NCBI GenBank assembly: GCA_903835005.1
Contig: CAILLK010000108.1
Span: 17,352 to 81,351, forward strand
From: an uncultured Bacteroidota bacterium
Lineage (GTDB): Bacteria; Bacteroidota; Bacteroidia; Chitinophagales; Chitinophagaceae
DNA length: 64,000 nucleotides
Reading direction: 5' to 3'
Positions 47,085-56,970 of the stretch are shown here, piece after piece. The stretch's first letter is position 1. Every line of letters begins with the position of its first letter. Made by a program: the position numbers and the translations under genes. The notes under the pieces were generated by a model that saw only the letters and a program-made list of their open reading frames with translations, searched no databases and was not told the DNA's origin.

Positions 47085-49235
47085 ATGAGATGTAGAAAGC
47101 TTTATTTTCTTTTATTGCAATTTTTGCTGTTATCTGGTGGGATGTATGCGCAGGATACCATTGTATTCAGCGACCCATCCACGACAATAAGTATTGGAAC
47201 AAAAATTGCAATACTTGAGGATAAAACCAATTCATTGAGCATTCCAGAAGTTCTGGCATCCGGCAATTTCAAAAAGAGCACCCAGGAAGTCCCTAATCTT
47301 TCTATCAGCAAATCTTCCTTCTGGAGCAAGCTAACTGTCAGTAACAAGACAAATAATAATAATCTTGTATTATTGCTTGAATATCCAACAATTGACAGTG
47401 CCGAATTTGTTACATTACTTCCCACCGGCACTTATGACGTAGTGAAAACAGGTGAGTATGTGCCGGTAAATACCCGCCAGCATCATAACCAGAATTATAT
47501 TTTTGACCTAGATATACCAGCTGGTCAGTCCCGAACCTTTTTATTAAAAGTAATTGCTGCCGAACAGCTTCAGTTGCCGCTAACCATAAGTACGGGAAAA
47601 AGCAATGCGGAAGAATTAAATAATAAAGATTTGATTTTCGGGCTTTATGCAGGGATAATTCTTGTAATGCTTTTGTATAACCTGTTTCTTTATTTTACGG
47701 TAAGAGACCGGTCCTATTTATACTATGTAGGTTATATCCTTTTTGTAGGTATGTCGCAGGCATGCCTTCAGGGTTATGCCTTCCGGTTTCTCTATCCCAA
47801 CTCTTATTTTCTGGCAAATGCCATGATGGTGTGGATACCTGCCTTATCGGGGATATTTTCTGTTTTGTTCATTAATAATTTTATGAATATTCGGTTTTAT
47901 ACGCCGGGTCTTTATAAGTTTTTGCTGTTTATTTCAGGTATTTATGTTGCTATAATGTTGCTCAGCTTTACTGGTAATTACCGGTTATGTACGGGTATAA
48001 TGCAGCTTTTGGTTATTATTCTTTCGATTACCGGCTACACAGTGGCAGTAAAGATTACAAGAAAGGGATACAGGCCAGCCCGATTCTTCCTTATAGCCTT
48101 TTCGATTTTTATTGCCGGTGTTGTGGTATTTGTGCTGCGCAATGTCAATGTGCTGCCCTATAATTTGTTTACTTTTTATGCCATGCCAATAGGCAGCGCC
48201 ATTGAGGTTGTTTTGCTTTCTATTGCACTGGCAGATAAAATCAATACATTCAGAAAGGAAAAGGAATTATCTCAGGCAGAGACAGTAACCGCCTTGAAGG
48301 AGAATGAGCGGATAATCAGGGAACAGAATGTAATACTGGAAACTAAAGTGGAAGAACGCACCCATGAATTGAAACTGACTAATGAAGACCTGAGTGTGGC
48401 GCTCACCAATCTTAAAGACACTCAGACACAGCTTGTAGAATCAGAGAAAATGGCCTCCCTGGGTCAGCTTACTGCAGGTATAGCCCATGAAATAAATAAT
48501 CCCATAAATTTTGTTACTTCCAATATTAAGCCACTGAACAGGGATGTATACATGCTGCTGGATACAATAGATTGTATAGAAAAGATAATAGCAGATGATT
48601 CAAGCAAAGCTGAAAAACAAAGACAGATAGAAGAATATAAAACAGATATTGATTTCGATTACCTGAAAATGGAAATTGATCAATTATTAAAAGGCATAGG
48701 AGAAGGCGCCTCGCGCACTGCCGAAATTGTTAAAGGCCTGAGGGTTTTTTCAAGGCTTGATGAAGACGACCTTAAAAAAGCAGATATTAATGAGGGTTTG
48801 GAATCTACTTTAATAATTGTAAATAATAGTTTGGGTGGCGCTATTAAATTAACAAAAAAATTAGGAAATTTACCACTTGTAGAATGTTATCCGGGAAAGC
48901 TGAACCAGGTATTCCTGAATATTATTTCGAATGCAATACATGCAATAAGCAAGAAACACGAAGGCAAACCAGGAGGGGAATTAACTATCAGCACATCGTG
49001 TGATGAGCATAATGTGTTTATAAAAATTGCAGACAATGGCACAGGAATGACTGAAAAAGTAAAACAGCGCTTATTTGAACCGTTTTTTACAACAAAGGAT
49101 GTAGGTGAAGGAACTGGTTTAGGATTATCAATAGCCTACAATACTATAGTAAAACATAATGGACTTATTACGGTAAATAGTGAGCTTGGAATTGGGACAG
49201 AATTCATACTTACATTACCTTTAACTCAGAAATAA
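47085..49235 (+). CDS. 7TMR-DISM sensor histidine kinase
   Basis: 716 residues from the ATG at 47085, with a signal peptide (to GMYAQD). A periplasmic beta-sandwich of the 7TMR-DISMED2 type (about 35-180) is followed by seven membrane helices (about 190-390), a coiled coil, and a kinase core: phospho-acceptor His468 in GIAHEINNPINF, and an ATPase domain with FLNIISNAIHAI, DNGTGM and GEGTGLGLSI. The extracellular sandwich usually binds small ligands or carbohydrates. It begins 67 bases after the ThiF-nitroreductase gene and four to ten bases before the next, so it belongs to that operon. Confidence 0.9.
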   Translation: MRCRKLYFLLLQFLLLSGGMYAQDTIVFSDPSTTISIGTKIAILEDKTNSLSIPEVLASGNFKKSTQEVPNLSISKSSFWSKLTVSNKTNNNNLVLLLEYPTIDSAEFVTLLPTGTYDVVKTGEYVPVNTRQHHNQNYIFDLDIPAGQSRTFLLKVIAAEQLQLPLTISTGKSNAEELNNKDLIFGLYAGIILVMLLYNLFLYFTVRDRSYLYYVGYILFVGMSQACLQGYAFRFLYPNSYFLANAMMVWIPALSGIFSVLFINNFMNIRFYTPGLYKFLLFISGIYVAIMLLSFTGNYRLCTGIMQLLVIILSITGYTVAVKITRKGYRPARFFLIAFSIFIAGVVVFVLRNVNVLPYNLFTFYAMPIGSAIEVVLLSIALADKINTFRKEKELSQAETVTALKENERIIREQNVILETKVEERTHELKLTNEDLSVALTNLKDTQTQLVESEKMASLGQLTAGIAHEINNPINFVTSNIKPLNRDVYMLLDTIDCIEKIIADDSSKAEKQRQIEEYKTDIDFDYLKMEIDQLLKGIGEGASRTAEIVKGLRVFSRLDEDDLKKADINEGLESTLIIVNNSLGGAIKLTKKLGNLPLVECYPGKLNQVFLNIISNAIHAISKKHEGKPGGELTISTSCDEHNVFIKIADNGTGMTEKVKQRLFEPFFTTKDVGEGTGLGLSIAYNTIVKHNGLITVNSELGIGTEFILTLPLTQK

Positions 49236-49238
49236 TCA

Positions 49239-50348
49239 TTGATTTTGAATAACCGGAACAAAATAAAAGTCTTGTATATAGACGATGAGCAGAATAACCT
49301 GGTAGGGTTTAAGGCTACCTTCAGGTTTGACTATAATATTTTAATTGCCATCGATACAGCACAAGCATATTCCCATTTAAAATCTCATCCGGATATTAGT
49401 GTGATTTTATGTGATCAGAGAATGCCGGAAACAACAGGTTCGCTTTTTTTTGAAGAAATGAGAGAAAGATATCCGGACCCGGTGAGAATGCTGATTACAG
49501 GTTATTCGGATATTGAATCGGTAATTGATGCTGTAAATAAGGGACACATTTACCGATATATAAAAAAGCCATGGACAGATGCCGATATCAGGTCGGCAAT
49601 AGAAGAAGGGAATAAATATTATGTAACAACATCTATGCTTGCTGTGAAAAATAAAGAACTGCAGGCAGCTTATGACGAACTGGGTAAGTTTACCTACAGT
49701 GTAACCCATGATCTGAGAGGGCCGTTGTTAAGTGTTATAGGCGCTATAGATCTGGCAAAAACAATGGATGAACTTACTGAAATAAGATCTCTGCTGAACA
49801 TGATGGATGATGCAGTAAAAAAGCTGGATGAATTTATCAGAAATACGCATGAATATTACAATCTGAAAAGAGGGAAATTAATTTTTGAAAAAATTGATTT
49901 TAAGAAAATGATGACAGATGCATCCGCAATTTTTAACATCGCCGGCAGAATGGATAATGTGAAATTTATAGCTAATGTTTCTCAGAATGAGGATTTTATC
50001 AGCGATGAAAATTCTATAAAGATTATTATGAATAATCTTTTCTCGAACGCATTTAAATTTCAGAAGAAAAACGCTGCTGAAAAATTTGTATCAGCAGAAA
50101 TCAGTATCAATAACGGGAATGCTGAAATAATTGTTAAAGACAATGGAATTGGGATCGATGAAAGCCACATAGAAAAGATATTTGCTATGTTTTACAGGGC
50201 AACATCTGATGAGCCGGGTTCGGGATTTGGCTTGTATAATGTAAAAGATGCTATTACCAGATTAGGAGGGACAATAAAGGTTCAATCGGCCCTGAATGAG
50301 GGGACCACATTTAATGTTTCCCTACCCAGCAAAGTAAATGAGCCATAA
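49239..50348 (+). CDS. response regulator - histidine kinase hybrid
   Basis: 369 residues: an N-terminal receiver (VLYIDDEQNN, phospho-acceptor Asp59 in LCDQRMP) followed by a soluble kinase core with His157 in SVTHDLRGPL and an ATPase domain (NNLFSNAFKFQ, DNGIGIDE, GFGLYNVKDA). No membrane segment. Start is TTG at 49239 or 49245, right after the kinase stop codon. With the upstream sensor and the downstream receiver it forms a His-Asp relay. Confidence 0.88.
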   Translation: MILNNRNKIKVLYIDDEQNNLVGFKATFRFDYNILIAIDTAQAYSHLKSHPDISVILCDQRMPETTGSLFFEEMRERYPDPVRMLITGYSDIESVIDAVNKGHIYRYIKKPWTDADIRSAIEEGNKYYVTTSMLAVKNKELQAAYDELGKFTYSVTHDLRGPLLSVIGAIDLAKTMDELTEIRSLLNMMDDAVKKLDEFIRNTHEYYNLKRGKLIFEKIDFKKMMTDASAIFNIAGRMDNVKFIANVSQNEDFISDENSIKIIMNNLFSNAFKFQKKNAAEKFVSAEISINNGNAEIIVKDNGIGIDESHIEKIFAMFYRATSDEPGSGFGLYNVKDAITRLGGTIKVQSALNEGTTFNVSLPSKVNEP

Positions 50349-50353
50349 CTAGT

Positions 50354-50755
50354 ATGGGCAATATAAAGAAACTGAACTTTATTGTAATTGACGATAGCAA
50401 ACTGGATTGTTTTATCGCTGAAAAAGTAATTACAAATACCGGAAAAAGCGGTGAAGTTAGATCGTTTGTAAGCGCTGAGCAGGCATTAGAGACAATAATT
50501 TCAGCAAAAAATACTTCTTTTCCACATACAATAATACTTGTGGACATTCAGATGCCGGTTATGAATGGATTCCAGTTTATTGAGGCATTTGAGCTATTGG
50601 GGCCCGAAGTAATTAATAATTACTCCATATTCGTTATTTCATCTTCTATTAATGAAAATGACCTGAAAAGGGTGGATAATTATGTATCTGTAAAGCAATT
50701 TTTAAATAAACCACTCAACAGCAACATTCTTGGTGCTTTAGTAGATCAATATTGA
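50354..50755 (+). CDS. single-domain response regulator
   Basis: 133 residues: a lone receiver with FIVIDDSKLD, phospho-acceptor Asp64 in LVDIQMP and the lysine in FLNKPLN. It resembles the Rcp1 type that accepts phosphate from phytochrome-like kinases. The start follows the hybrid kinase stop by six bases and ends the five-gene cluster. Confidence 0.87.
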   Translation: MGNIKKLNFIVIDDSKLDCFIAEKVITNTGKSGEVRSFVSAEQALETIISAKNTSFPHTIILVDIQMPVMNGFQFIEAFELLGPEVINNYSIFVISSSINENDLKRVDNYVSVKQFLNKPLNSNILGALVDQY

Positions 50756-50794
50756 GTTGTGCACACATTTCTCCTGATTAAGAATCTGAAATAT

Positions 50795-50802
50795 TATTTT
50801 TG
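50795..50802 (+). promoter_or_regulatory. -7 box before the HMG-CoA lyase gene
   Basis: TATTTTTG, two bases before the ATG at 50805. A leaderless message is implied, or the match is fortuitous. Confidence 0.4.
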
Positions 50803-50804
50803 TT

Positions 50805-51671
50805 ATGATAAATGACCGATCGCCTGAACTGATAGAATGCCCCCGGGATGCCATGCAGGGATGGGAAAAAATGATACCGAAAGCTGACAAAGCAGCCTAC
50901 CTGAATGCATTGCTGAGAGTGGGATTTGATGTGCTGGATTTCGGTTCTTTCGTTTCGGCTAAAGCTATACCTCAGCTTGCCGATACCAGGGAGGTAATAC
51001 CACTGCTTAAGCTGGATAATACAAATACAAAATTGCTGGCAATTATCGCCAACACCCGTGGTGCAGAGGATGCAGTAGTCTATGATGAAATAAGTTATCT
51101 GGGATTCCCTTTTTCCATTTCGGAAACTTTTCAGATGAGGAACACAAATAAAACAATAGCGCAGTCGCTGGTGCAGGTGGAGGAAATGCACAATTTATGT
51201 GTACAGCGTAATAAAGAATTGGTTATATACATCTCCATGGGTTTTGGCAATCCATATGGTGATGAATACAGTGCGGAAGTGGCCATCAACTGGGTGGGGA
51301 AACTATCGGCGCTTGGCATAAAAACCATTGCTATGAGCGATACTGTAGGTGTGGCGCAACCAGCCGATATAAGTTATATTTTCAACCAGCTGATACCGGA
51401 ATTCAAGGATCTGAGTATAGGTGCACACTTTCATTCGGCACCCGATAAATGGGAAGAAAAAATAGAGGCTGCCTATAATGCCGGCTGCAGGAGATATGAC
51501 AGCGCTATGAAAGGGATCGGCGGCTGCCCGATGGCAGAAGATGAGCTGGTGGGCAATATAGCAACTGAAAACCTGGTAGGGTGGTGCAGCGCTAAAAATA
51601 TACCTCTGAAGATCAATCAGGATGCTTTTTGGGAGGCTATGGAAATTGCTGGCAGGATTTTTGTGAAATAG
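50805..51671 (+). CDS. hydroxymethylglutaryl-CoA lyase
   Basis: 288 residues of the DRE-TIM lyase family that splits HMG-CoA into acetyl-CoA and acetoacetate, the last step of leucine breakdown. It starts ELIECPRDAMQGW and holds the diagnostic LDFGSFVSAKAIPQ block; the metal histidines lie in GAHFHSAP and the catalytic loop cysteine in GIGGCPMAEDELVGN. It is a single gene with its own promoter, not part of the signalling operon. Confidence 0.93.
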   Translation: MINDRSPELIECPRDAMQGWEKMIPKADKAAYLNALLRVGFDVLDFGSFVSAKAIPQLADTREVIPLLKLDNTNTKLLAIIANTRGAEDAVVYDEISYLGFPFSISETFQMRNTNKTIAQSLVQVEEMHNLCVQRNKELVIYISMGFGNPYGDEYSAEVAINWVGKLSALGIKTIAMSDTVGVAQPADISYIFNQLIPEFKDLSIGAHFHSAPDKWEEKIEAAYNAGCRRYDSAMKGIGGCPMAEDELVGNIATENLVGWCSAKNIPLKINQDAFWEAMEIAGRIFVK

Positions 51672-51820
51672 GCCGGTTTATCCATTGGTTGAAGTTGTTT
51701 TATTTCATATCAATTTTTTATAAGCAAGCAGGGTAAAGGAATATATTACCAGTAGTTAATAAGAAAATTATTACTGTAATATCAGATTTTTATCTGTAAC
51801 TTTATTTCAAATTTCTTACT

Positions 51821-54148
51821 ATGCAAAATATCGGCCGGATTCTGCTTTTGTTTTTTGTGAGCTTTGCTGGATCAGCGGGGGCGCAGACAAAATATTACCA
51901 ATCTGATACCAGCATAAAAGTATATGCCTATGGCAATCTTCAGACGCTCGCATGGTGCGGAGGATTTAATAATCCTCAGTTTGCTATGGCCGATCTTAAT
52001 CATGACGGATTGACAGACCTGGTTGTTTTTGAGCCATGGAACAGCTTACGGACTTTTCTGAATGTTGGCAGCGAAGGTAATCCGCAATACAGGTATGCGC
52101 CGGAATATGAGGTGAACTTCCCTCCATTGCTTGACTATATGGTACTGGCTGATTACAATTGCGATGGCATTCCCGACCTTTTTCACCAGGGTGAATTTGG
52201 TTTTGCAGTTTACCGGGGTTATTACAATGAATATAACCAGCTTGCCTTTAAGTTTTATAAAGACCTTTTTTATAATAACGACTGTACTTCGCCCGGCCCG
52301 GTAAATGCTTTTGATAATCCGAGCGATATACCCGCAATAGTAGATGTGGATAATGATGGTGACCTTGATTTTATTGCCTATAATATTGTGGGCGGCAATA
52401 TGAACATGTACAAAAACTACCGGGTAGAGCTTGGTTTGCCATGTGATAGTATTGTAATTGGCCTTTATGACCGAACCTGGGGAATGGTGTCGCAGGGATT
52501 TTATCGCACACATACATTCCCGGTTGCCCCAGATACCAGTTGCCTGAGAACGCCGAAGCCAAAGTCGGGAGAAAAGAAAACACATATGGGCAATACCCCC
52601 TGCCTGTTCGATTACGACATGGATGGCGATTATGATTACCTGGATGGCAGTGTTTCTTTTAATGAAATGACTTTTCTTAAAAACGGACGTATTCCTTATG
52701 ATCCGGCAGGACGGGATTCAATGATATACCAGGATACCATGTGGCAATCACTGACTGGAGGTACTCAAATAGAAATACCTATATGGCCGGCAGCATTTAA
52801 TATTGATATAGACCAGGATGGTAAGAAAGACCTGCTGGTAGCGCCCAATACACCTAACCTCTCTGAAAACTATTATTGTGTGTGGTTTTACAAGAACTAC
52901 ACTACACCTGGTAATCCGGACTGGCGTTTTCAGTCGGATTCTTTTTTAGTAGATAAATCAATTGATCTCGGAACAGCGGCATATCCTACCTTATTTGATA
53001 TTAACAAGGATGGCAAACCAGATATGATTGTCGGTTCGGATGGTTATTATACCTCCGGAGATGGCAGTTTGCGCAGCAGGCTTTCCTATTATCAGAATAC
53101 AAGCACAACCGGCCATCCGTCATTAACCTTGCAAACTAAAGACTATCTTGGATTGAGCAGTTATGGTTTTAAGGGTATTGCTCCTGCATTTGGTGATATA
53201 GACAATGACGGAATTAATGATCTGATAATAGGACATTCGGATGGAACGCTTTCTTATCTGAAGAACATTGCCTCAACCGATACGGCCCAGCCCAACTTCG
53301 TAATGCATGAAGTAGCTCTTACTGATGAAGACGGAACTGTTATCAATGTTGGCGGCCATGCTGCGCCGTTTATTTATGACATGGACCTTGATGGTAAAAA
53401 AGACCTGATAATTGGTAATATATATGGTACTATAGTTTATTATCAGAATGTGAGTACCACACCCGGTTCCATAAAACTTAAACTGATTACCAAGCACCTG
53501 GGTAATGTACATGCCGATTCAATGGATACATATGGTGTTATGAGTACACCGTTCATTGGTGTTATTGACAGTACGAATGTCAAATACCTGCTTGTAGGTG
53601 GCAACTCAGGAAACATTTACAGGTATACCGGTTTTCAGACCGGCGATACCTCAGCAATTTATACCATGCTCGATACTGATTACAGCTTTATTGATTCCAC
53701 TTATTCCATCTACAGCCATTCCGGAACTCAATTTGGTTATTACGGCAACCACCGCCCTGCGCCCACTGTAGGAGATATAGCCGGAGATGGCACGCTCACT
53801 ATGCTTGTTGGCGATAATAAAGGGGGTATAGAGTGTTACAAGGCCAGGCCTTATGTGCCCTTCCCGATAAGCCATGTAGGCGTGCTGGAAGTTAATGAGC
53901 AGGGCAATGTATCGGTATATCCTAATCCTTCAAGAGATGTAGTCAATGTATCGTGGAACAGTATAACCCAACCCGAAGTGCAGATCAGCCTGATTAATAT
54001 GGAGGGCCAGACGTTATACTCTACTTCATCGGCAACCTCAGCCAACAAAATTTCGGTCTCTGTTGATAGGTTGCCTTCTGGCATGTATGTATGCGTGCTG
54101 CAAAGCGGGGTGAACAGGTATTACAGTAAATTTACTGTTGTGAAGTAA
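51821..54148 (+). CDS. secreted FG-GAP/VCBS calcium-loop protein with T9SS sorting domain
   Basis: 775 residues. Signal peptide to about residue 23 (GAQT), then at least seven FG-GAP/VCBS-type calcium loops: DLNHDGLTD, DYNCDGIPD, DVDNDGDLD, DYDMDGDYD, DIDQDGKKD, DINKDGKPD, DIDNDGIND and DMDLDGKKD. These fold into a propeller. The tail (VSVYPNPSRDVVNVSW, MYVCVLQSG) is a type A T9SS sorting domain. It is an expected cell-surface or released protein of unknown ligand. Confidence 0.9.
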   Translation: MQNIGRILLLFFVSFAGSAGAQTKYYQSDTSIKVYAYGNLQTLAWCGGFNNPQFAMADLNHDGLTDLVVFEPWNSLRTFLNVGSEGNPQYRYAPEYEVNFPPLLDYMVLADYNCDGIPDLFHQGEFGFAVYRGYYNEYNQLAFKFYKDLFYNNDCTSPGPVNAFDNPSDIPAIVDVDNDGDLDFIAYNIVGGNMNMYKNYRVELGLPCDSIVIGLYDRTWGMVSQGFYRTHTFPVAPDTSCLRTPKPKSGEKKTHMGNTPCLFDYDMDGDYDYLDGSVSFNEMTFLKNGRIPYDPAGRDSMIYQDTMWQSLTGGTQIEIPIWPAAFNIDIDQDGKKDLLVAPNTPNLSENYYCVWFYKNYTTPGNPDWRFQSDSFLVDKSIDLGTAAYPTLFDINKDGKPDMIVGSDGYYTSGDGSLRSRLSYYQNTSTTGHPSLTLQTKDYLGLSSYGFKGIAPAFGDIDNDGINDLIIGHSDGTLSYLKNIASTDTAQPNFVMHEVALTDEDGTVINVGGHAAPFIYDMDLDGKKDLIIGNIYGTIVYYQNVSTTPGSIKLKLITKHLGNVHADSMDTYGVMSTPFIGVIDSTNVKYLLVGGNSGNIYRYTGFQTGDTSAIYTMLDTDYSFIDSTYSIYSHSGTQFGYYGNHRPAPTVGDIAGDGTLTMLVGDNKGGIECYKARPYVPFPISHVGVLEVNEQGNVSVYPNPSRDVVNVSWNSITQPEVQISLINMEGQTLYSTSSATSANKISVSVDRLPSGMYVCVLQSGVNRYYSKFTVVK

Positions 54149-54204
54149 GAGATAAAGCAACAGGCAGAAATTAATTAGGGCTTGTGGCTATTTATTTTCC
54201 AATT

Positions 54205-55443
54205 TCAATGATAATTGATTAATGCCTCTATCTTCTTTTTAATTATCTGCTTATCAGTTTGGGTCTTTGCCATTGAAAGTGCTTTTTGTAAATACTGTTT
54301 TGCTTTGTGGTTGTCTATATCTTTATATAATTCACCCAGCAGCGTAAAGTAAAAATGATTGTGCTCCAGCTGTAGTTTTTCGGCTTCTGCAATGGCCGCT
54401 TCTTTCCCAATTGCTTTGGAAAGTGCATAAGTTCTGTTGAGTGCCGCTACAGGAGAATATTCAATTTGGAGCAGGTGATTGAACAATTGTAAAATGCTTT
54501 CCCATTTTTCATTTGTATCTTCCTTTATAGTATGCCACCAGGCAATGCTTGCCTCCAGATGATATTTTGAAATTTCAGTACCCTTTGCAGAAAGATTGAG
54601 AAAATAGACCCCTCTGTCAATGAGATCCCGGTTCCACAATGATTCGTTCTGGTCCTCGTAAAGAATTATATCTCCGTTTTCATTTTTCCGGGCAGCAAAA
54701 CGGGAAGACTGAAAGCACATCAGGGATAAGAGGGCATTTACCTTTGGTTGATTGGTAAGCTCATTTTCAATAAGCAAGTGTGTAAGTCTCATTGCTTCGA
54801 GGCATAGGTCCTCCCGCAATACCGTATCGTTGCTTTCGGAATAATAACCTTCGTTGAAGAGCAAGTATAATGTGGTCAACACAGGCTCAATCCGGTCGTT
54901 GATTTCGGCCGGACCCGGGTATTCGATTTTTACTTTTTCCTGCCGCAGTTTTTCTTTTGCCCTTAACAGGCGTTTACTGATCGTTTCTTTATTGGTCAGT
55001 AAAGCATTGGCAATTTCGTCGATACCGAATCCGCAGAGTATGCGTAATGCCAGGCCAATCTGTGCCTCTGCTGAGATGGCAGGATGGCAGATAGCAAAGA
55101 GCATTTGCAACTGGCTGTCGGTAATATTTTTTTCAGATAAGTCGATAACAATCTCTTCAGACAGAGGAGTTGCCGATTGTACTTCTTTGACTATTTTTTC
55201 TGCAAAAATGTGGCTCCGGTTAATGTGGTTTTTAGCTTTATTCTTTGCAACGGAATACAGCCATGCTGTTGGATTTTCAGGTATACCCCGATAAGGCCAG
55301 GTTTCGAGTGCAGACAAAAAAGTTTCACCGGCAATATCTTCTGCCACCTCTATATGGGCTATACCAAAGAGTTTACAGAGTACGGCTGTGATTTTCCTGT
55401 ATTCGGTACGGAATAAATGCGGTATGAGTTCCTGTTGTTCCAT
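54205..55443 (-). CDS. ECF42-type sigma factor with TPR-like C-terminal extension
   Basis: 412 residues from the ATG at 55443. Sigma regions 2 and 4 occupy the first 175 residues (VAEDIAGETFLSAL, NPTAWLYSVAKNKAKN, GIDEIANALLTNKETISKRL). The remaining 230 residues are a helical TPR-like extension with WWHTIKE and ALNRTYAL blocks, the hallmark of the ECF42 group, whose extension is required for activity in place of an anti-sigma factor. The two YCII/DGPF genes just upstream are the usual ECF42 partners and probable targets. Confidence 0.9.
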   Translation of the reverse strand: MEQQELIPHLFRTEYRKITAVLCKLFGIAHIEVAEDIAGETFLSALETWPYRGIPENPTAWLYSVAKNKAKNHINRSHIFAEKIVKEVQSATPLSEEIVIDLSEKNITDSQLQMLFAICHPAISAEAQIGLALRILCGFGIDEIANALLTNKETISKRLLRAKEKLRQEKVKIEYPGPAEINDRIEPVLTTLYLLFNEGYYSESNDTVLREDLCLEAMRLTHLLIENELTNQPKVNALLSLMCFQSSRFAARKNENGDIILYEDQNESLWNRDLIDRGVYFLNLSAKGTEISKYHLEASIAWWHTIKEDTNEKWESILQLFNHLLQIEYSPVAALNRTYALSKAIGKEAAIAEAEKLQLEHNHFYFTLLGELYKDIDNHKAKQYLQKALSMAKTQTDKQIIKKKIEALINYH

Positions 55444-55501
55444 AAAAGGAAAAGCCCTTGTAAATATAACAAGGACTTTTTTGCCGATCAATTTTAAAAG
55501 A

Positions 55502-55843
55502 TTACAACAGGCTGATCTCCCTTACTTCAACGTTACCGCCAACTGCAAGTATAGGGCATTCCTTTGCCAGCTCAACAGCATCATCATAAGAATCTGCATT
55601 TACCATGGAGTAGCCGCCTATAGATTCTTTTATTTCAGTGAAAGGCCCGTTGGTAACTACGTTATTGCCTTTTATTACTTTGCCTGTGGCCGCCAGTCGG
55701 TTTCCCCGGTCTGTGAGTCTGCCTTTTGCGGCTATGCCTGCAATCCAGTCCATCCAGCGTTTGGTCATGGCTTCCATCTGTTCAGCGGTGCCCTGTGGTA
55801 TTGCGCTGTAATCCATCCTGTAAATCAATAAATAATCTTTCAT
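55502..55843 (-). CDS. DGPF/YCII-related protein
   Basis: 113 residues of the YCII-related (DGPF) family: YLLIYRMD at the start, WMDWIAGI, NNVVTNGPF and GGYSMVNADSYDDAVELA. A small dimeric ferredoxin-like protein whose function is undefined; genes of this kind accompany ECF42 sigma factors. Its paralogue follows on the upstream side. Confidence 0.88.
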   Translation of the reverse strand: MKDYLLIYRMDYSAIPQGTAEQMEAMTKRWMDWIAGIAAKGRLTDRGNRLAATGKVIKGNNVVTNGPFTEIKESIGGYSMVNADSYDDAVELAKECPILAVGGNVEVREISLL

Positions 55844-55877
55844 TTTTCTAAGTTTTAATTGTGGTTAAAGTATTGTT

Positions 55878-56246
55878 TTAATTTCGGTCATTTAATTTTG
55901 CGCTACCACCTGTGATTACCTTACGTACCTCAACGGTATTGCCTTCGCCCTGCAGTACGGGGCTGCCTTTAGCAAAGTTCACAGCTTCATCTATATTGTC
56001 GGCCTTGACAATGATGTACCCGCCAATGGTTTCCTTGATTTCTCCGAATGGTCCATTAGTAACTATGTTATTGTGCCTGACCACCTTTGCATCATCAAAA
56101 GGCAGGCCATTGCCCTGCACAAATTTGTTCTGAGCGGCAATGCCGCCTATCCAGTCCATGGTTTGCTTCATCCAGGTCTGTATCTGTTCGGGCGATGCAA
56201 CTTTGTTGCCATCTTCATGTCTGAAGATTAAAATGTACTCGTTCAT
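55878..56246 (-). CDS. DGPF/YCII-related protein, second copy
   Basis: 122 residues, paralogue of the previous gene with the same blocks (YILIFRHED, MDWIGGI, NNIVTNGPF, GGYIIVKADNIDEAV). Thirty-five bases separate the pair, and the whole set to 56778 runs in one direction. Confidence 0.88.
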   Translation of the reverse strand: MNEYILIFRHEDGNKVASPEQIQTWMKQTMDWIGGIAAQNKFVQGNGLPFDDAKVVRHNNIVTNGPFGEIKETIGGYIIVKADNIDEAVNFAKGSPVLQGEGNTVEVRKVITGGSAKLNDRN

Positions 56247-56310
56247 TTTTTGATATTTAGTGGTGAAAAATTATTGATTATATTTTTGGTGTGTAAAAAC
56301 GTTATAGAGA

Positions 56311-56778
56311 TTATACATTATGTGCTCCTGGTTTGTATGAGCCCGCCGGAACGCGAAAAGCAATATTAATACGATTATAGGTATTTATAGTTGTTATGGC
56401 TACTGTTACTGCAACAAGGTCTTCATCTGAAAAATGAGTATGCGCATTTTCATATACAGTATCGGTCACATCGCCACCGGTTATTTTTGTTACCGCCTCG
56501 GCCCACGCCAGTGCGGCGCGCTCACGGTCGGTGTAGAGTGGGGCTTCGCGCCAGGCATCCAGCAAATAAAGGCGTTGTTCAGTTTCGCCTGCTGCACGCA
56601 GGTCTTTGGAGTGCATATCGAGGCAATAAGCGCAGCCGTTGATCTGGGATACTCTGAAATAAATTAAATTGAGCAATGGTTGTTCCACTCCGGATTTTGC
56701 AAGGTATTGGCCCAGGCCAGCCAGTGCCTGAAAGGCGCCCTGGCCTTTTTCGTAAGCATTAATTCTCTGTTTCATCAT
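56311..56778 (-). CDS. carboxymuconolactone decarboxylase / AhpD-like protein
   Basis: 155 residues, a member of the AhpD-like CMD fold with the redox CxxC motif in NGCAYCLDMHSKD. This alkylhydroperoxidase-like core is typical of proteins placed with ECF sigma factors. It heads the unit; a direct tie to oxidative stress is inferred. Confidence 0.88.
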   Translation of the reverse strand: MMKQRINAYEKGQGAFQALAGLGQYLAKSGVEQPLLNLIYFRVSQINGCAYCLDMHSKDLRAAGETEQRLYLLDAWREAPLYTDRERAALAWAEAVTKITGGDVTDTVYENAHTHFSDEDLVAVTVAITTINTYNRINIAFRVPAGSYKPGAHNV

Positions 56779-56894
56779 TTTGATTTTATCTGAAATTGAA
56801 TGTTGGATACACTATATCAAATGAGATCGGAGAAAATGGACAAAATTTGGAAATATTTTTCGGATCGTATCACTGCGAATTTATTGATTGCATA

Positions 56895-56937
56895 AAAAAG
56901 GATCAGAACTATTGAAAAGTTCTGATCCTTGAGTTTT
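56895..56937. terminator. bidirectional terminator between CMD and ALDH genes
   Basis: AAGGATCAGAACT and AGTTCTGATCCTT form a perfect 13-bp stem with a seven-base loop; an A run before and T run after serve both directions. It lies 34 bases beyond the end of the ALDH gene, before the upstream region of the CMD unit. Confidence 0.85.
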
Positions 56938-56970
56938 TAATTTATGTTGGCCGGAGGGTTGTATAAATTA

